DNA of 64,000 bases from Pelagibacteraceae bacterium (GTDB taxonomy: Bacteria; Pseudomonadota; Alphaproteobacteria; HIMB59): positions 62,001-126,000 of the forward strand of contig BOYI01000001.1 in NCBI GenBank assembly GCA_019651435.1, written 5' to 3'. Below are positions 56,449-64,000 of this stretch, piece after piece. Each line of letters starts with the position of its first letter. Positions within the stretch are counted from its first letter, which is position 1. The position numbers and the translations under genes are program-made. The notes beneath the pieces were generated by a model that ran no database searches, was not told where the DNA came from, and worked only from the letters and a program-made list of their open reading frames with translations.

Positions 56449-58073
56449 TGAACCATTTTGAACAGGGGATGCATAAAAATGATGCAAACTTTGTTCCTTT
56501 AACCCCCCTTAGTTTTCTCGACCGTATCAAAGACGTCTATCCCAATTATGAAGCCCTGATTTACGGCTCTCGCAAATATACTTGGAAACAAGTCTATGAG
56601 CGCTGCACGCAGTTTGCTAGTGCCCTAACGAAAATAGGCGTGGGCGAGGGTGATGTCGTCTCCGTTATGGCGGCCAATACCCCTGAGCTTTTTGAAGTCC
56701 ATTATTCTGTTCCAATGACGGGAGGTGTTGTCAACACCATTAATACCCGATTAGATGTTCGAACCGTTGCCTACATTCTCAATCATAGTGATTGTAAAGT
56801 TTTTATTGTGGATCGTCAGTTTCAACCTGTTGCTGCCGAGGCTCTTCTTCAAGTGGAGCGAGATGTAGTTGTTATTGATATTGATGATCAGCAGGCTGGC
56901 CTAGGAGATGTCCCAGCCATCGGCGAGCTCGAGTATGAAAGTTTTTTAAAGACAGGTGATGTGGGATTTGAATGGGTTCGACCCAAAGATGAGTGGCAAG
57001 CCATTTCCTTAAATTATACTTCTGGTACCACAGGTAATCCTAAGGGCGTGGTGTACCATCACCGAGGATCGTATTTGATGTCCATGGGAAGTGTGAGCGC
57101 TTGGAATATGCCGAACCGACTAACTTATCTCTATACCGTTCCCATGTTTCACTGTAATGGATGGGGCTATCCTTGGACTCTCGCGATGCTTCACGCTCGC
57201 GTTGTATTTATTCGCAATATTATCGTCAAAGAAATTTTTGACTTAATCGATCAGTATCAAGTTACTCACTTTGGCGGAGCGCCAATTGTTTTAAATATGA
57301 TCGCCAATGCCCCAACAGAAGATCAAAAAGCATTGAAAAATAAAGTTTATGTGATGACGGCAGGAGCGCCACCGCCTAGTAGTATTCTTTTAAAGATGGA
57401 GTCCTTGGGATTTGAGGTGATGCACGTCTATGGTTTAACCGAGACCTACGGCCATGTGGTTCACTGTGCATGGAATGAGGACTGGAATGATTTGCCTGAA
57501 GAGCAACGCTCAGAGAGAAAATCCTATCAGGGCGTTCGATATCCTCATACCGAAGTCGTCGCCGTTCTAGATCCAGCTACACTTCAACCCGTCCCAGCCG
57601 ATGGCTCCACTATGGGCGAGATTATGATCCGAGGAAATACCGTGATGAAGGGCTATTATAAAAATGAGGATGCCACTAAGGATGTAATGAAGGATGGCTG
57701 GTTTCACTCAGGAGATCTTGCAGTTATCCATCCCAATGGATACATCCAAGTTAAAGACCGCTCCAAGGATATAATCATTAGTGGAGGAGAGAACATCTCT
57801 TCAGTGGAAATAGAAAATATCGTCACGAAACATCCTGCTGTTTCCTTAGCAGCGGTTGTTGCCCGACCTGATGAAAAGTGGGGGGAGACGCCTTGCGCTT
57901 TTATTGAGTTAGTGGAAGGACAGCAAGTCGAAGAGGAGGAATTGAAAAAGTTTTGCCGAGAGCACTTAGCTGGATTTAAAATGCCTAAGACTTTTGTCTT
58001 CCAAACACTGCCCAAAACTTCAACGGGTAAAATTCAAAAGTTCGAACTTCGCGAAGCCGTTAAGCGTCTTTAG
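56448..58073 (+). CDS. Acyl-CoA synthetase (AMP-forming), medium-chain/DmdB-like group
   Basis: Activates a carboxylic acid to its CoA thioester. AMP-binding block YTSGTTGNPKGVVYHH, YGLTETYGHVVH, the hinge GDLAVIHPNGYIQVKDRSKD, IIISGGENISSVEIE and the catalytic Lys in TSTGKIQK. 541 residues, intact. FNxWGYPWTL-type block (MFHCNGWGYPWTLAM) is shared by medium-chain fatty-acid ligases and by DmdB, which activates methylmercaptopropionate in marine bacteria. Coupled to the beta-oxidation fusion, so fatty acid use is favoured; DmdB activity is possible. Confidence 0.88.
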   Translation: MNHFEQGMHKNDANFVPLTPLSFLDRIKDVYPNYEALIYGSRKYTWKQVYERCTQFASALTKIGVGEGDVVSVMAANTPELFEVHYSVPMTGGVVNTINTRLDVRTVAYILNHSDCKVFIVDRQFQPVAAEALLQVERDVVVIDIDDQQAGLGDVPAIGELEYESFLKTGDVGFEWVRPKDEWQAISLNYTSGTTGNPKGVVYHHRGSYLMSMGSVSAWNMPNRLTYLYTVPMFHCNGWGYPWTLAMLHARVVFIRNIIVKEIFDLIDQYQVTHFGGAPIVLNMIANAPTEDQKALKNKVYVMTAGAPPPSSILLKMESLGFEVMHVYGLTETYGHVVHCAWNEDWNDLPEEQRSERKSYQGVRYPHTEVVAVLDPATLQPVPADGSTMGEIMIRGNTVMKGYYKNEDATKDVMKDGWFHSGDLAVIHPNGYIQVKDRSKDIIISGGENISSVEIENIVTKHPAVSLAAVVARPDEKWGETPCAFIELVEGQQVEEEELKKFCREHLAGFKMPKTFVFQTLPKTSTGKIQKFELREAVKRL

Positions 58074-58275
58074 ATTTATTTAAATTTTTAAGATCTTTTT
58101 CCTGATCGATGATCCTCATGGACTTCAGTCTTTTAAAGCAATTATAGCAAACCATATTTTGGTTATGCTCAATGAGGTTTTGAACTTTTTGAGGAGACAT
58201 GTGCAGTTCGGATTGTATATATACACCGTCCATCGGTGAGAGCTCACTCTCGCAGTATTTGCAGGACTCAGCCAT
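58060..58275 (-). CDS. Small zinc-ribbon protein
   Basis: 71 residues, function unknown. CKYCESELSP near the N terminus and MVCYNCFKRL about 33 residues later give two CxxC pairs for one zinc. A basic tail (LKNLNKSKDA) follows. The 3' end overlaps the acyl-CoA synthetase by 14 bases on the other strand. Lies three bases after the photolyase-related gene and is probably cotranscribed with it. Confidence 0.55.
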   Translation of the reverse strand: MAESCKYCESELSPMDGVYIQSELHMSPQKVQNLIEHNQNMVCYNCFKRLKSMRIIDQEKDLKNLNKSKDA

Positions 58276-58278
58276 TAA

Positions 58279-58674
58279 TTAATATCTTAAGTTTTTCTTA
58301 ACCTTGTTCCAATATTGAAAGAAGCGTTTAGCGGGCTGAAGGTAATTATCTGTTGATAAAAAGTAGTCGGGTAGAAGTTCTAAGCTATGATTTTGCTTCA
58401 TTTTTTGAAAAAGTTCTTGATACATTGGGCGAAATGTCGACTTGGTGATAATGGAGGAGATAGGGTTTTGGAGATGAATTTCTGCAATAATATCAAGGGT
58501 TTTGCCCTGATAGATCTCGGCTCCCGCTTGTTCGGCTAGTTGATATCGATACATCAGAACCTTATCACTGATTTCATATCCCTCCTGAATTTCTGGGTCA
58601 ATGATATAGACCGCCTGTCCCTCCAGATGGTCGGGGACGCGCATAAATTCATCGTAGAGATAGATCAGGTTCAT
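58279..58674 (-). CDS. Stand-alone photolyase-type N-terminal (Rossmann) domain, short form
   Basis: 131 residues. IYLYDEFMRVPDHL, VYIIDPEIQEGYEISDKVLMYRYQLAEQAG and IYQGKTLDIIAEIHLQNP follow the alpha/beta plan of the photolyase N-terminal domain (strand with IDPE, then RxxxLAE-type helix, then a strand and helix pair). It overlaps the separate FAD-binding-domain gene upstream by 4 bases (ATGA). In ordinary photolyases the two domains are one chain in the reverse order. I infer that the two products work together. The family call for this short piece is by pattern and less sure. Confidence 0.6.
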   Translation of the reverse strand: MNLIYLYDEFMRVPDHLEGQAVYIIDPEIQEGYEISDKVLMYRYQLAEQAGAEIYQGKTLDIIAEIHLQNPISSIITKSTFRPMYQELFQKMKQNHSLELLPDYFLSTDNYLQPAKRFFQYWNKVKKNLRY

Positions 58675-59405
58675 AGATTGGGAAATAACCTCGCGCTGAT
58701 TTCTTCGTAGCTCCCATCAATCTCTTGGTTTTGTTTAGGGTCAATAGAAAGGGTTTGGTGGCAGTATTTGTGGACGTTTTCCAAATTGAAAATATAGGGC
58801 TTACCGGCAAAGGTACTGGCAATCCACTGCCAAGAAAAATTATTACTAGCAAGATCACCATCGAGTAAATGAGTCATAAAAAATTTAGCACCCGCCTGCC
58901 ACTTAACTCGGCGGAAGTGAACCACATAAGAGGCTACATACATCCGGGCGTGATTGTGAAGATAGCCTGTTTGCTTTAACTCTTGAATAAAAGAGTTGAT
59001 CACCTGTGTGGGTGTCTCTCCTTTTTCAATATCTTCTGGGAGATCATCTAAATAGTCACTAGACTTAAAACCTGTTTTGTATTCTTCTACATCTGTCCAC
59101 AATTGATCGGGGTGATGATAAGCATAGCTTCGCCAAAAATCTCTCCAGGCTAGTTCTTGAATAAATTTTTCACTTTCTTGAAAATTAAATTTATCTTGAA
59201 TGATATTCAGTAATTCTCTGTTTTGAATAACCCCGTGTTTAATGTGAGGAGACATTTGGGAAATGTGCCCATTGAGGAAGTTGCGAGTTTTCGCGTATCG
59301 ACTAGGATTGAAATTTTGAAATTTTTGAAGTGCATCCTCGCGAGAGGGCCAAGTGGGCTGGGATGAAGATTGAGGAAATAAATCTTGCTGGCTCTCTATT
59401 TTCAT
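58671..59405 (-). CDS. Stand-alone FAD-binding domain of the photolyase/cryptochrome family
   Basis: 244 residues, containing only the helical catalytic FAD-binding domain. SPHIKHGVIQNRELLNII, ELAWRDFWRSYAYHHPD, the FAD/DNA block HNHARMYVASYVVHFRR, then THLLDGDLASNNFSWQWIAS and FAGKPYIFNLENVHKY are present and intact. Full photolyases have about 470 residues with an N-terminal Rossmann domain, which is missing here and lies in the next gene instead. No frameshift joins them: frames are intact and the ATGA overlap is clean. May repair UV-induced dimers or act as a light sensor. Confidence 0.85.
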   Translation of the reverse strand: MKIESQQDLFPQSSSQPTWPSREDALQKFQNFNPSRYAKTRNFLNGHISQMSPHIKHGVIQNRELLNIIQDKFNFQESEKFIQELAWRDFWRSYAYHHPDQLWTDVEEYKTGFKSSDYLDDLPEDIEKGETPTQVINSFIQELKQTGYLHNHARMYVASYVVHFRRVKWQAGAKFFMTHLLDGDLASNNFSWQWIASTFAGKPYIFNLENVHKYCHQTLSIDPKQNQEIDGSYEEISARLFPNL

Positions 59406-59443
59406 TTTCCTTTATACTTTAAGGAAAGATAACTAGACCAGCG

Positions 59444-60310
59444 CTACAGATCGAAGGTGATTTTCGTCCCTGGGGGAAGTTGAGCGATTTTGGAGATATC
59501 CTCACTGGCCATAATGGCAATTTTAGGATAGCCGCCCGTACAGGGAATATCACGCATCAAGATAATGGGTTGACCATTGCTTGGAACCTGAATGCAACCA
59601 GGAAGGATCCCTTCAGATAAAATATCATGAGAAATATGGCTTTTTAGGGGCTCTCCCTCTAGGCGCAGACCCATGCGATCGCTTTGGGTTGTAATAGTAA
59701 AAGGACTGGAGACAAATGTCTGAAGAACTTCATCTGAGAAGTAGTTCATCTGAGGTCCGGGGTAGACTTTGAAATTTGTTTGTTTGGAAATATTCACCTC
59801 TTCATTGGATTGAAGGTCCCAAGAGCTAACATCTTTGGATACTTCAAACTGATCCCCAATTTGAAGGGGTCGATTGATGCTACCAATTTGTGCCTTGGTG
59901 TCGGTAGCAAAACTTTGAAGGCAGGGCTCTAATCCCAAACCATTTTCAAAGGCAATGTAACCGTATACGGAGTCGATGGTGTTATGAATTGTCAGTTCAT
60001 CTCCCTCAAACAAATTAATACTGGTATAAGGCGCATGTTCAATTTGAGTATTATTATTTTTTTGGACAAAGATATTACACTGACCACCCACACTGACTTT
60101 AATCGCCCCCTGTTCTACTTTCAACGAGGGACCCACATAGGCAAATTCTAAAAATTGATTTTGATGATGGGGAATGACCTTGGCTAAGGCTTCCGGAATA
60201 CGTTGATCCATTATTCCACTAGGCGATACCCCAAGATGTTGATAATGAAATCGACCCCAGTCTTGGACGGTGAGATACGTTCCCGTTCGAGTGATCTGAA
60301 ATCTATTCAC
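59444..60310 (-). CDS. pxpC: 5-oxoprolinase subunit C (KipA family)
   Basis: Part of the ATP-dependent PxpABC enzyme that opens 5-oxoproline to glutamate. 288 residues; VQDWGRFHYQHLGVSPSGIMDQ, ALAKVIPHHQNQFLEFAYVGP, YPGPQMNYFSDEVLQTF, DRMGLRLEG, and SEGILPGCIQVPSNGQPIIL match KipA/PxpC. Starts 4 bases inside pxpB, so translation is coupled. Confidence 0.9.
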   Translation of the reverse strand: MNRFQITRTGTYLTVQDWGRFHYQHLGVSPSGIMDQRIPEALAKVIPHHQNQFLEFAYVGPSLKVEQGAIKVSVGGQCNIFVQKNNNTQIEHAPYTSINLFEGDELTIHNTIDSVYGYIAFENGLGLEPCLQSFATDTKAQIGSINRPLQIGDQFEVSKDVSSWDLQSNEEVNISKQTNFKVYPGPQMNYFSDEVLQTFVSSPFTITTQSDRMGLRLEGEPLKSHISHDILSEGILPGCIQVPSNGQPIILMRDIPCTGGYPKIAIMASEDISKIAQLPPGTKITFDL

Positions 60311-61026
60311 TTTGAAAACTCCTTGATGATTTCATCAAATGCGAGATGTTTGGATTGGATTTGTAAAAATTCTTTTTCAGAGATGGACTGAAATTGGACT
60401 GTGTCTCCAGGAAGAAATAAAGAGGTTCTGGAGTGCTCCAAGCTGAAAATATCAAAGGGGACCTGGCCTATAATATTCCAACCCCCCGGGGAGACTTTGG
60501 GGTAGACGCATGTATGCTCTTTAGCGATGCCTATGGATCGAGCAGGAATTTGAATTCGAGGTGTGGCTAATCGAGGAGTAATCAGCGAGGGGTCAATATC
60601 TCCTAAATAGGGAAAGCCTGGCATGAAGCCAATGTAGTAGGCGTAGTAAGAAGTACACGTGTGTTTGGATATAACCTCTTCTTTGCTCAGTCCATGGGTT
60701 GCTTGAATAAGCTCGCGATCCAGAGCATAGCTATCCTCATAGCATGCAGGAATATTCCATAATTTTCGGTCTTTTTGAGAGTTTGTCAGATTTGCTTTGG
60801 TCAGATTATGCTCAATAGCATCTTGAGCTTGATTGCGATCTTTGCTGTTTTGGAAGGCTAGCACAATTTTATTAAAGGAGGGGATGATATTTAGTTGAGG
60901 CATATCAAGATCTTGGATAAGGGCGTAGACAGCATTGACCTCTTGGGAGATTTGCTGGGAGCTGTCCGAGCCAAAATCAAGAATTAATCCCAGATCACCG
61001 TAATGATTTATTCCTTTGAAAAACAC
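60307..61026 (-). CDS. pxpB: 5-oxoprolinase subunit B (KipI family)
   Basis: Cyclophilin-like subunit, 239 residues, acting with PxpC and PxpA. LGLILDFGSDSSQQISQEVNA, NIIPSFNKIVLAF, IPACYEDSYALDRELI, GFMPGFPYLGDIDPSL, ARSIGIAKEHTCVYPKVSPG and GGWNIIGQVPFDIF are the family blocks. GTG at 61026 is the likely start. Divergent from pxpA across a 23-base gap, so both share a very compact promoter region. Confidence 0.9.
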   Translation of the reverse strand: MFFKGINHYGDLGLILDFGSDSSQQISQEVNAVYALIQDLDMPQLNIIPSFNKIVLAFQNSKDRNQAQDAIEHNLTKANLTNSQKDRKLWNIPACYEDSYALDRELIQATHGLSKEEVISKHTCTSYYAYYIGFMPGFPYLGDIDPSLITPRLATPRIQIPARSIGIAKEHTCVYPKVSPGGWNIIGQVPFDIFSLEHSRTSLFLPGDTVQFQSISEKEFLQIQSKHLAFDEIIKEFSK

Positions 61027-61049
61027 ATATTTATCTTAATGTAATATTG

Positions 61050-61820
61050 ATGTCTGTGAATAAAATAAATTTCAACTCTGATTTAGCAGAGCGAGACTTT
61101 TCTTTTTATCAGTCAGTGGATTTACCTTTAATCACTCAAATCAACTCCGCTAATATTGGATGTCTTTATCATGGTGGAGTAGAAGAGGTCGTTCAAAAAG
61201 CTACTCAAGAATGTTATCACCAAGGTGTCTCCATTGGTGCTCATATTTCTTTTTTAGACAAAGATAATTTTGGAAGAACTCCGATGGATTGGAATGAAGA
61301 GCTCATTCATAGTCTCATCAATGAACAATTTTCTATTTTATCAAATTTAAAAGACCCTCAAATTTCTATTACTCACCTTAAGCCTCATGGTGCGTTAAAT
61401 AATATGGCTTGCAAAGATCCCGAGTTAGCTCAAGTCATTGTTTCCTATGTAAAACAACACTATCCAGAACTCATAATGTTAGCCCCAGTCCTCAGTGAAC
61501 TAGCCAAGGCAAGTCAGACTGCGGGACTTGTTACGGCCCTAGAGGTATTTGCTGATCGAACTTATGAGGATGATGGAACTTTAACTCCGAGATCTATTGA
61601 GGGCTCTTTAATCACTGATCCATTACAGGTTAGCAATCATGTCAAAAATATGATCGAGGAAAAAGCGATCATCAGTCGATCAGGAAAAAAGCTTCCTACT
61701 ACTTTTAATTCTATTTGTCTTCATAGCGACACCCCAAATAGTGTTGAAATTTCCAATCAAATTTGCATACTCCTCCGTTCCATGGGAGTACAACAACAAA
61801 CACTACCTGAATTATTTTAG
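61050..61820 (+). CDS. pxpA: 5-oxoprolinase subunit A (LamB/YcsF family)
   Basis: Deacetylase-fold subunit of 5-oxoprolinase. NFNSDLAERDFSF, ITQINSANIGCLYHGG, HQGVSIGAHISFLDKDNFGR, THLKPHGALNN, EVFADRTYEDDGTLTPRS and ICLHSDTPN are present; 256 residues. ATG 61050 is preferred over TTG 61047. Followed 5 bases later by a gamma-glutamylcyclotransferase-like gene. Confidence 0.92.
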   Translation: MSVNKINFNSDLAERDFSFYQSVDLPLITQINSANIGCLYHGGVEEVVQKATQECYHQGVSIGAHISFLDKDNFGRTPMDWNEELIHSLINEQFSILSNLKDPQISITHLKPHGALNNMACKDPELAQVIVSYVKQHYPELIMLAPVLSELAKASQTAGLVTALEVFADRTYEDDGTLTPRSIEGSLITDPLQVSNHVKNMIEEKAIISRSGKKLPTTFNSICLHSDTPNSVEISNQICILLRSMGVQQQTLPELF

Positions 61821-61825
61821 TCAAT

Positions 61826-62323
61826 ATGAACAAGTTTTTTTTCTACGGCACTCTTCGATCTATTCCTATTTTAGAGGCTGTAATTGGCCATAAATCAGAC
61901 TATTTAGAGTTCATCCCGGCATTTGCGCCTCGTAGTGAGCTTCGTCTTGTTATTAACGAAACTTTCCCCGTCATCGTCTTTAATGATAGTTATGTTGGCG
62001 TCCACGGAACACTCGTGAAGGGTTTAAATGGTGAGGATATTAATCGTATTTTGTTTTTTGAAGATGTGGAATTTACCCCCCAACAACTCGATCTAGAAAT
62101 AAATGGTGAAATAGAGCAGGCAAGCTATTTCTCCCAGCAAGGTGTAAGACCTTCAGATGATCCTTGGTCGTTTGATGAGTGGCAGCAAAAAGATGAACGT
62201 CTCTCTGTAGTTACAGCTGAGCTTTGGATGGAACTCTATGATAAGTACTCGGCGGAAGAGGCCGATCGTTACTGGAATGACGTTAAACAAGCAGCATTAA
62301 AAAAATATCAATCTGAGGGATGA
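61826..62323 (+). CDS. Gamma-glutamylcyclotransferase-like (AIG2/GGCT) protein
   Basis: 165 residues. Substrate-loop motif FFYGTLRS at the N terminus, VHGTLVKGLNGEDINRILFFE with the region holding the catalytic Glu, then a longer C-terminal tail DYSAEEADRYW-like (YDKYSAEEADRYWND). GGCT-fold enzymes release 5-oxoproline from gamma-glutamyl compounds, which PxpABC next door would recycle to glutamate. Some AIG2 relatives in bacteria are fused to or act as ADP-ribose-type partners, so activity is inferred. Confidence 0.75.
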   Translation: MNKFFFYGTLRSIPILEAVIGHKSDYLEFIPAFAPRSELRLVINETFPVIVFNDSYVGVHGTLVKGLNGEDINRILFFEDVEFTPQQLDLEINGEIEQASYFSQQGVRPSDDPWSFDEWQQKDERLSVVTAELWMELYDKYSAEEADRYWNDVKQAALKKYQSEG

Positions 62324-62877
62324 GATATTTTCTTTCAATATTAATTTTTATTTTTTCTTTAATTTTTTCTTCAGCGTATGCAAGTGAGTCTGCTTGGAGT
62401 TTATTAGAAGAGGGTGGGAAGATCATCTTTATCCGCCATGCCTATGCGCCTGGTGGTGGTGATCCTGATAATTTTGTTATCGAAGATTGCTCTACACAAC
62501 GAAATTTAAATCAACAAGGAATTGATCAGTCGATTTCCATGGGTCAAGAATTTTCAAAAAGGGATATACCTATTCAACAAGTATACTCCTCTCAGTGGTG
62601 TCGGTGTAAAGACACTGCTTCCTATGCCTTTGGCGATTACCAAGAACTCAGTTCGCTTAATTCAACATTTGAAGGGGAGTATCGCCAAAACCATCAACGC
62701 CAAATAAAAGAACTCAAAGAATTGATTGCTCGATGGGATGATACTGATGGCAATTTAATACTGGTAACCCATTACGTGATTGTTGGGGGCGCTCTCGGAT
62801 ATTATCCAAGCTCTGGTGAATTAGTCATTACGGATAAAAGCTTAGAGGTATTGGATAGTATTAAAACTAAGTACTAG
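62320..62877 (+). CDS. Secreted histidine phosphatase-family protein
   Basis: Phosphoglycerate-mutase-like phosphatase, 185 residues. Signal peptide FLSILIFIFSLIFSSAYA; nucleophile motif IIFIRHAYAPGGGD, QVYSSQWCRCKDTA, and second His in LILVTHYVIVGGALGY. Overlaps the preceding gene by 4 bases and the convergent HupE gene by 4 bases. Probably periplasmic; phosphatase substrate unknown. Similar periplasmic members are seen next to phosphate or lipid genes. Confidence 0.8.
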   Translation: MRYFLSILIFIFSLIFSSAYASESAWSLLEEGGKIIFIRHAYAPGGGDPDNFVIEDCSTQRNLNQQGIDQSISMGQEFSKRDIPIQQVYSSQWCRCKDTASYAFGDYQELSSLNSTFEGEYRQNHQRQIKELKELIARWDDTDGNLILVTHYVIVGGALGYYPSSGELVITDKSLEVLDSIKTKY

Positions 62878-63995
62878 AAAAAGACTCGCTCAAAAAACCA
62901 GTAAATTCCAATTAATCCAATGACTAAGGAAAAAGGGATTTGAATTGCTTTTCGATACCATAGTTGTTTTGAGGGATAAAACATCAAGAGATAGGCCAAA
63001 ACTACTAATCCAATCTGAGCAATTTCTACACCAATATTAAAGGAGAGTAGACTTAAGATTAATTGTCCGGTCGGAAGACCTATATCTTCCAAGACAAAAG
63101 CAAACCCTAAACCATGAATTAATCCAAAAAAGAAAATAACAGCATATCGAATGATATTTGAATTAGATCTGAACTTGTCCTGTCGTTGGAAAATATTTTC
63201 AAAAGCGACATAGCCAATGGATAAAGCAATTAAAGGCTCAATAATAGAGGCTGGGATAAAGACCAGCTTTAAGCTCGCCAAAATAAGAGTTAGAGAATGA
63301 GCTAGGGTAAACATTGTCACTTGCCATAAAAGGGGTTTTAATTTGACAGCGAAAAAGAATACCCCAAATATAAAGAGAATATGGTCAAGTCCTTTGGGCA
63401 CGATGTGTTCAATTCCTAAGATAATATATTCCACTATTGTTTGTGACACAGTCGCATTGCTTTGGGATGAAAGTTCAGCTGATATTTCACCTGGCTGAAG
63501 GTAAGTTGAAAAAATCATATTTTCCTTTTTGATATCTTCAAATTGCCGAATAACAACAGGACCAAGCTCAGTAACAAATTGAATAGTAAATTCGTTTTGA
63601 TTAAGTGGAACTACGGTTTTGAGGTTGGTATCTCGAGGGTATTCAGGATTGACATCTTGATCGATCATTAGACCAACTAAGTTTAAAGACGAAGATCCTG
63701 AAAATCCGTTAATAATTATTTGATCTTGAAATAAATTCCAATTTTGTTGAATGTCTTGCTTTAATTCCTCTTCGTTCTTTTCTCGATACTGATCATAAAG
63801 TTCTGCCTGAGGGGAGTCATTGGTATCTTGATATTTGGAGGCATCTACACCTGCCAAGACTTGTTCGGCATTAATCTTAAAATCAATTGATGCCTGACCA
63901 TCAGCAATGATAAGATCAATTATGGCTGGTTTGATTTCATGGGAGTTGATTGTTGATGAGAAAAAGAAAAGTATTGCAAACCACCATCCCCGCAT
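62874..63995 (-). CDS. HupE/UreJ-family membrane protein
   Basis: 373 residues. A signal peptide (MRGWWFAILFFFSSTINS) and a periplasmic beta-rich region (20-195) precede about six helices. GLDHILFIFGVFFFAVKL and FTLAHSLTLILASLKLVF carry the conserved His of the HupE/UreJ type, with FFFGLIHGLGFAFVLEDIGLP further on. Family members are linked to nickel uptake or hydrogenase/urease maturation, but those genes are not here, so the role is unknown. ATG 63995 lies at the window edge; nothing of the upstream side is visible. Confidence 0.78.
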   Translation of the reverse strand: MRGWWFAILFFFSSTINSHEIKPAIIDLIIADGQASIDFKINAEQVLAGVDASKYQDTNDSPQAELYDQYREKNEEELKQDIQQNWNLFQDQIIINGFSGSSSLNLVGLMIDQDVNPEYPRDTNLKTVVPLNQNEFTIQFVTELGPVVIRQFEDIKKENMIFSTYLQPGEISAELSSQSNATVSQTIVEYIILGIEHIVPKGLDHILFIFGVFFFAVKLKPLLWQVTMFTLAHSLTLILASLKLVFIPASIIEPLIALSIGYVAFENIFQRQDKFRSNSNIIRYAVIFFFGLIHGLGFAFVLEDIGLPTGQLILSLLSFNIGVEIAQIGLVVLAYLLMFYPSKQLWYRKAIQIPFSLVIGLIGIYWFFERVFF

Positions 63996-64000
63996 AGGTA

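Noticed and set aside
1-64000. Mobile elements, CRISPR arrays, tRNA or rRNA genes
   Set aside because: No transposase or integrase motif, no regularly spaced repeats, and no cloverleaf or rRNA-like sequence was recognised by eye.

Overview
The window reads as a 64 kb chromosomal segment of an AT-rich alphaproteobacterium, most likely marine and free-living. The rhamnose and alpha-glucoside genes are of the Rhizobium/Sinorhizobium type, gaps are short, genes overlap by 1-8 bases, and sugar-binding-protein ABC importers are abundant. This would fit AT-rich sugar-using marine clades related to SAR11 (for example HIMB59/AEGEAN-169). That placement is inference; no rRNA or marker gene is present. 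No tRNA, rRNA, CRISPR array, insertion sequence or phage gene was seen.

Layout. 1-2.3 kb: end of a ferredoxin-NADP reductase, a badly broken CDGSH iron-sulfur protein and an AcoR-like regulator. 2.4-10.1 kb: zinc alcohol dehydrogenase, then an ABC importer with two unlike ATPases (GlpS/GlpT type) and a PQQ-type aldose dehydrogenase. 10.1-23.6 kb: a galactoside island with galE, sugar-binding protein, two permeases, alpha-galactosidase, galT, galK, beta-galactosidase and a MalK-type ATPase. It is interrupted by a 2-hydroxyacid dehydrogenase and an inositol-pathway IolD. 23.7-33.8 kb: an AglEFGK-type glucoside importer with GH4, GH1 and GH13_18 enzymes and a divergent LacI regulator. 33.9-39.6 kb: Atm1-type exporter, a copper-linked group (cytochrome c, CsoR, cupredoxin fragment, DUF4396), a nuclease and a broken D-amino-acid dehydrogenase. 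39.6-50.4 kb: an L-rhamnose locus (lactate dehydrogenase, kinase, bifunctional aldolase/dehydrogenase, RhaSTPQ importer, an ASRT-family protein, isomerase). 50.5-54 kb: small and broken genes including a histone-deacetylase-family protein. 54-64 kb: fatty-acid oxidation pair, a two-gene photolyase-like locus, 5-oxoprolinase PxpABC with a gamma-glutamylcyclotransferase-like gene, a histidine phosphatase and a HupE/UreJ protein.

How the genes work together. Galactosides can be imported, hydrolysed by GH4 or GH42 enzymes, and galactose passed through GalK, GalT and GalE. Rhamnose can be imported, isomerised, phosphorylated, cleaved and oxidised to lactate, then to pyruvate by the FMN lactate dehydrogenase. 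All four sugar-binding-protein genes are followed by a strong hairpin before the next transporter gene, a layout expected to give excess binding protein.

Sequence quality. Many genes are interrupted by one-base frameshifts, often in homopolymers, while the rest of each protein is conserved across the break. The breaks cluster (0.8-1.1, 4.2-5, 7-8.3, 10.9-11, 31.8-32.3, 38.4-39, 43.6-52 kb) and long stretches are clean. I take most of them to be consensus errors rather than decay, but reads are needed to tell. Genes with three or more breaks are typed pseudogene; genes with one or two breaks are typed CDS and described as frameshifted.
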